Below, piece after piece: positions 63,642 through 64,000 of a DNA stretch of 64,000 nucleotides. Every line of letters begins with the position of its first letter. The stretch's first letter is position 1. Source of the DNA: Zingiber officinale (Eukaryota; Streptophyta; Magnoliopsida; Zingiberales; Zingiberaceae); NCBI RefSeq assembly GCF_018446385.1, contig NC_056001.1:10348672-10412671 (forward strand). Reading direction: 5' to 3'. The position numbers were made by a program, and so were the translations under genes. The notes under the pieces are model-generated. The model was given only the letters and a program-made list of their open reading frames with translations, was not told the DNA's origin and made no database searches.

Positions 63642-64000
63642 AAGGCACGGTTCGCTGGTGGAGGAGCTTTAGGGCTTAGGCGGTGGAAGAGCTTTAGGGC
63701 TTAGGCCGTGGAGGAGCTTCGCGGCTTCGCTAGTGGTGCACCTTTAGGGTTCACTCGGCGATGGAGGAGCTTCGATGGTGGCGGATCTCTGCCTTGTGCA
63801 TAGCTTCTGCGTGGAAGATCTCTCGAAGGAGAGTGCGGCGCAGAAGAGAAAAAGGAGGAGAGGGCGGCGCAGAAGAGAAAAAGGAGAGGAGGCGAAGCTT
63901 CTGTGTGGAAGATCTCTCAGAGGAGAGTGCGGCGCAGAAGTGAAAAAGGAGGAGAGGGTGTCGCAGAAGAGAAAAAGGAGAGGCGAAGCTTCTCGGAGGA
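63642..64000 (-). repeat. Right long TIR of the MULE, cut by window end
   Basis: Inverted match to 33,620-33,971. It has an additional local duplication of GAGCTTTAGGGCTTAGGC(G/C)GTGG near 63,665-63,710 and three subrepeats with AGAGTGCGGCGCAGAAG. The outer end lies past 64,000. Confidence 0.85.

Larger units (their letters stand above)
33620..64000 (+). mobile_element. Mutator-like DNA transposon (MULE) with long TIRs, FAR1-type transposase and GRF zinc-finger gene
   Basis: Long terminal inverted repeats bound the block: left about 33,620-33,971, right from 63,642 through the window end. Inside are a FAR1/FHY3-type transposase on + (34,510 onward, resumed at 60,223) and a GRF zinc-finger gene on - (63,256-62,700). 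Without the 24-kb LTR array the element would be about 6.4 kb, a normal MULE size. The TIRs are about 80-85 percent alike by eye with indels and internal subrepeats, so the element is old. It is not functional as it stands: both genes are interrupted. Its outer ends and 8-11 bp target duplication cannot be seen. Confidence 0.8.

Overview
The window is nuclear DNA of a flowering plant, most likely a monocot. It has spliced plant genes, GC-rich intronless or short-intron genes (molybdopterin synthase, ERF, TBL), AT-rich intergenic DNA, and many plant transposon relics. I lean towards a Zingiberales-type monocot, but that is only an impression. Nothing bacterial is present.

Left half (1-33.2 kb), ordinary gene space. 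In order: the 5' end of a 26S proteasome RPT2 gene (-, cut by the left edge); a three-exon ubiquitin-RUB/NEDD8 fusion gene (-); a decayed tRNA-Ile(AAU) (-) beside an 80-bp tandem duplication; a hairpin MITE; a complete four-exon 60S ribosomal protein L23 gene (+); an 81-106 bp triplication; an unrecognised small GC-rich gene (-); an intronless molybdopterin synthase large subunit gene (+); a 1.35-kb tandem duplication holding LINE 3' ends; an ERF repressor with an EAR motif (-); a heptamer minisatellite; a TBL/DUF231 O-acetyltransferase (-); a YSK2 dehydrin (-) with ABRE-like sites; a fossil-rich block (degenerate LTR-like repeats, a two-unit SINE insertion carrying a small hAT-like insert, and an inverted LTR-like structure); a group C MAP kinase like MPK7 (-); and the proteasome assembly chaperone UMP1 (-).

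Right half (about 33.6-64 kb) is one nested structure. The outer layer is a Mutator-like DNA transposon (MULE). It has long terminal inverted repeats (left about 33.62-33.97 kb; right from 63.64 kb past the window end), a FAR1/FHY3-type transposase gene on +, and a GRF zinc-finger gene with a C-terminal membrane segment on -. Into the transposase SWIM region a Copia LTR retrotransposon has inserted. It now forms a tandem array LTR-int-LTR-int-LTR-int-LTR (36,226-60,222, period about 7.1 kb). One 5-bp target duplication (ACTAT) flanks the whole array, so it behaves as a single insertion later expanded, or inserted as a concatemer.

The strongest candidates for something new are the two-gene MULE (transposase plus GRF zinc-finger/membrane partner, with a leader exon that starts in the TIR and is spliced at its inner edge) and the four-LTR Copia array nested in it. 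Three genes of the ubiquitin/proteasome system (RPT2, ubiquitin-RUB, UMP1) share the window, but nothing shows they are functionally linked by position.
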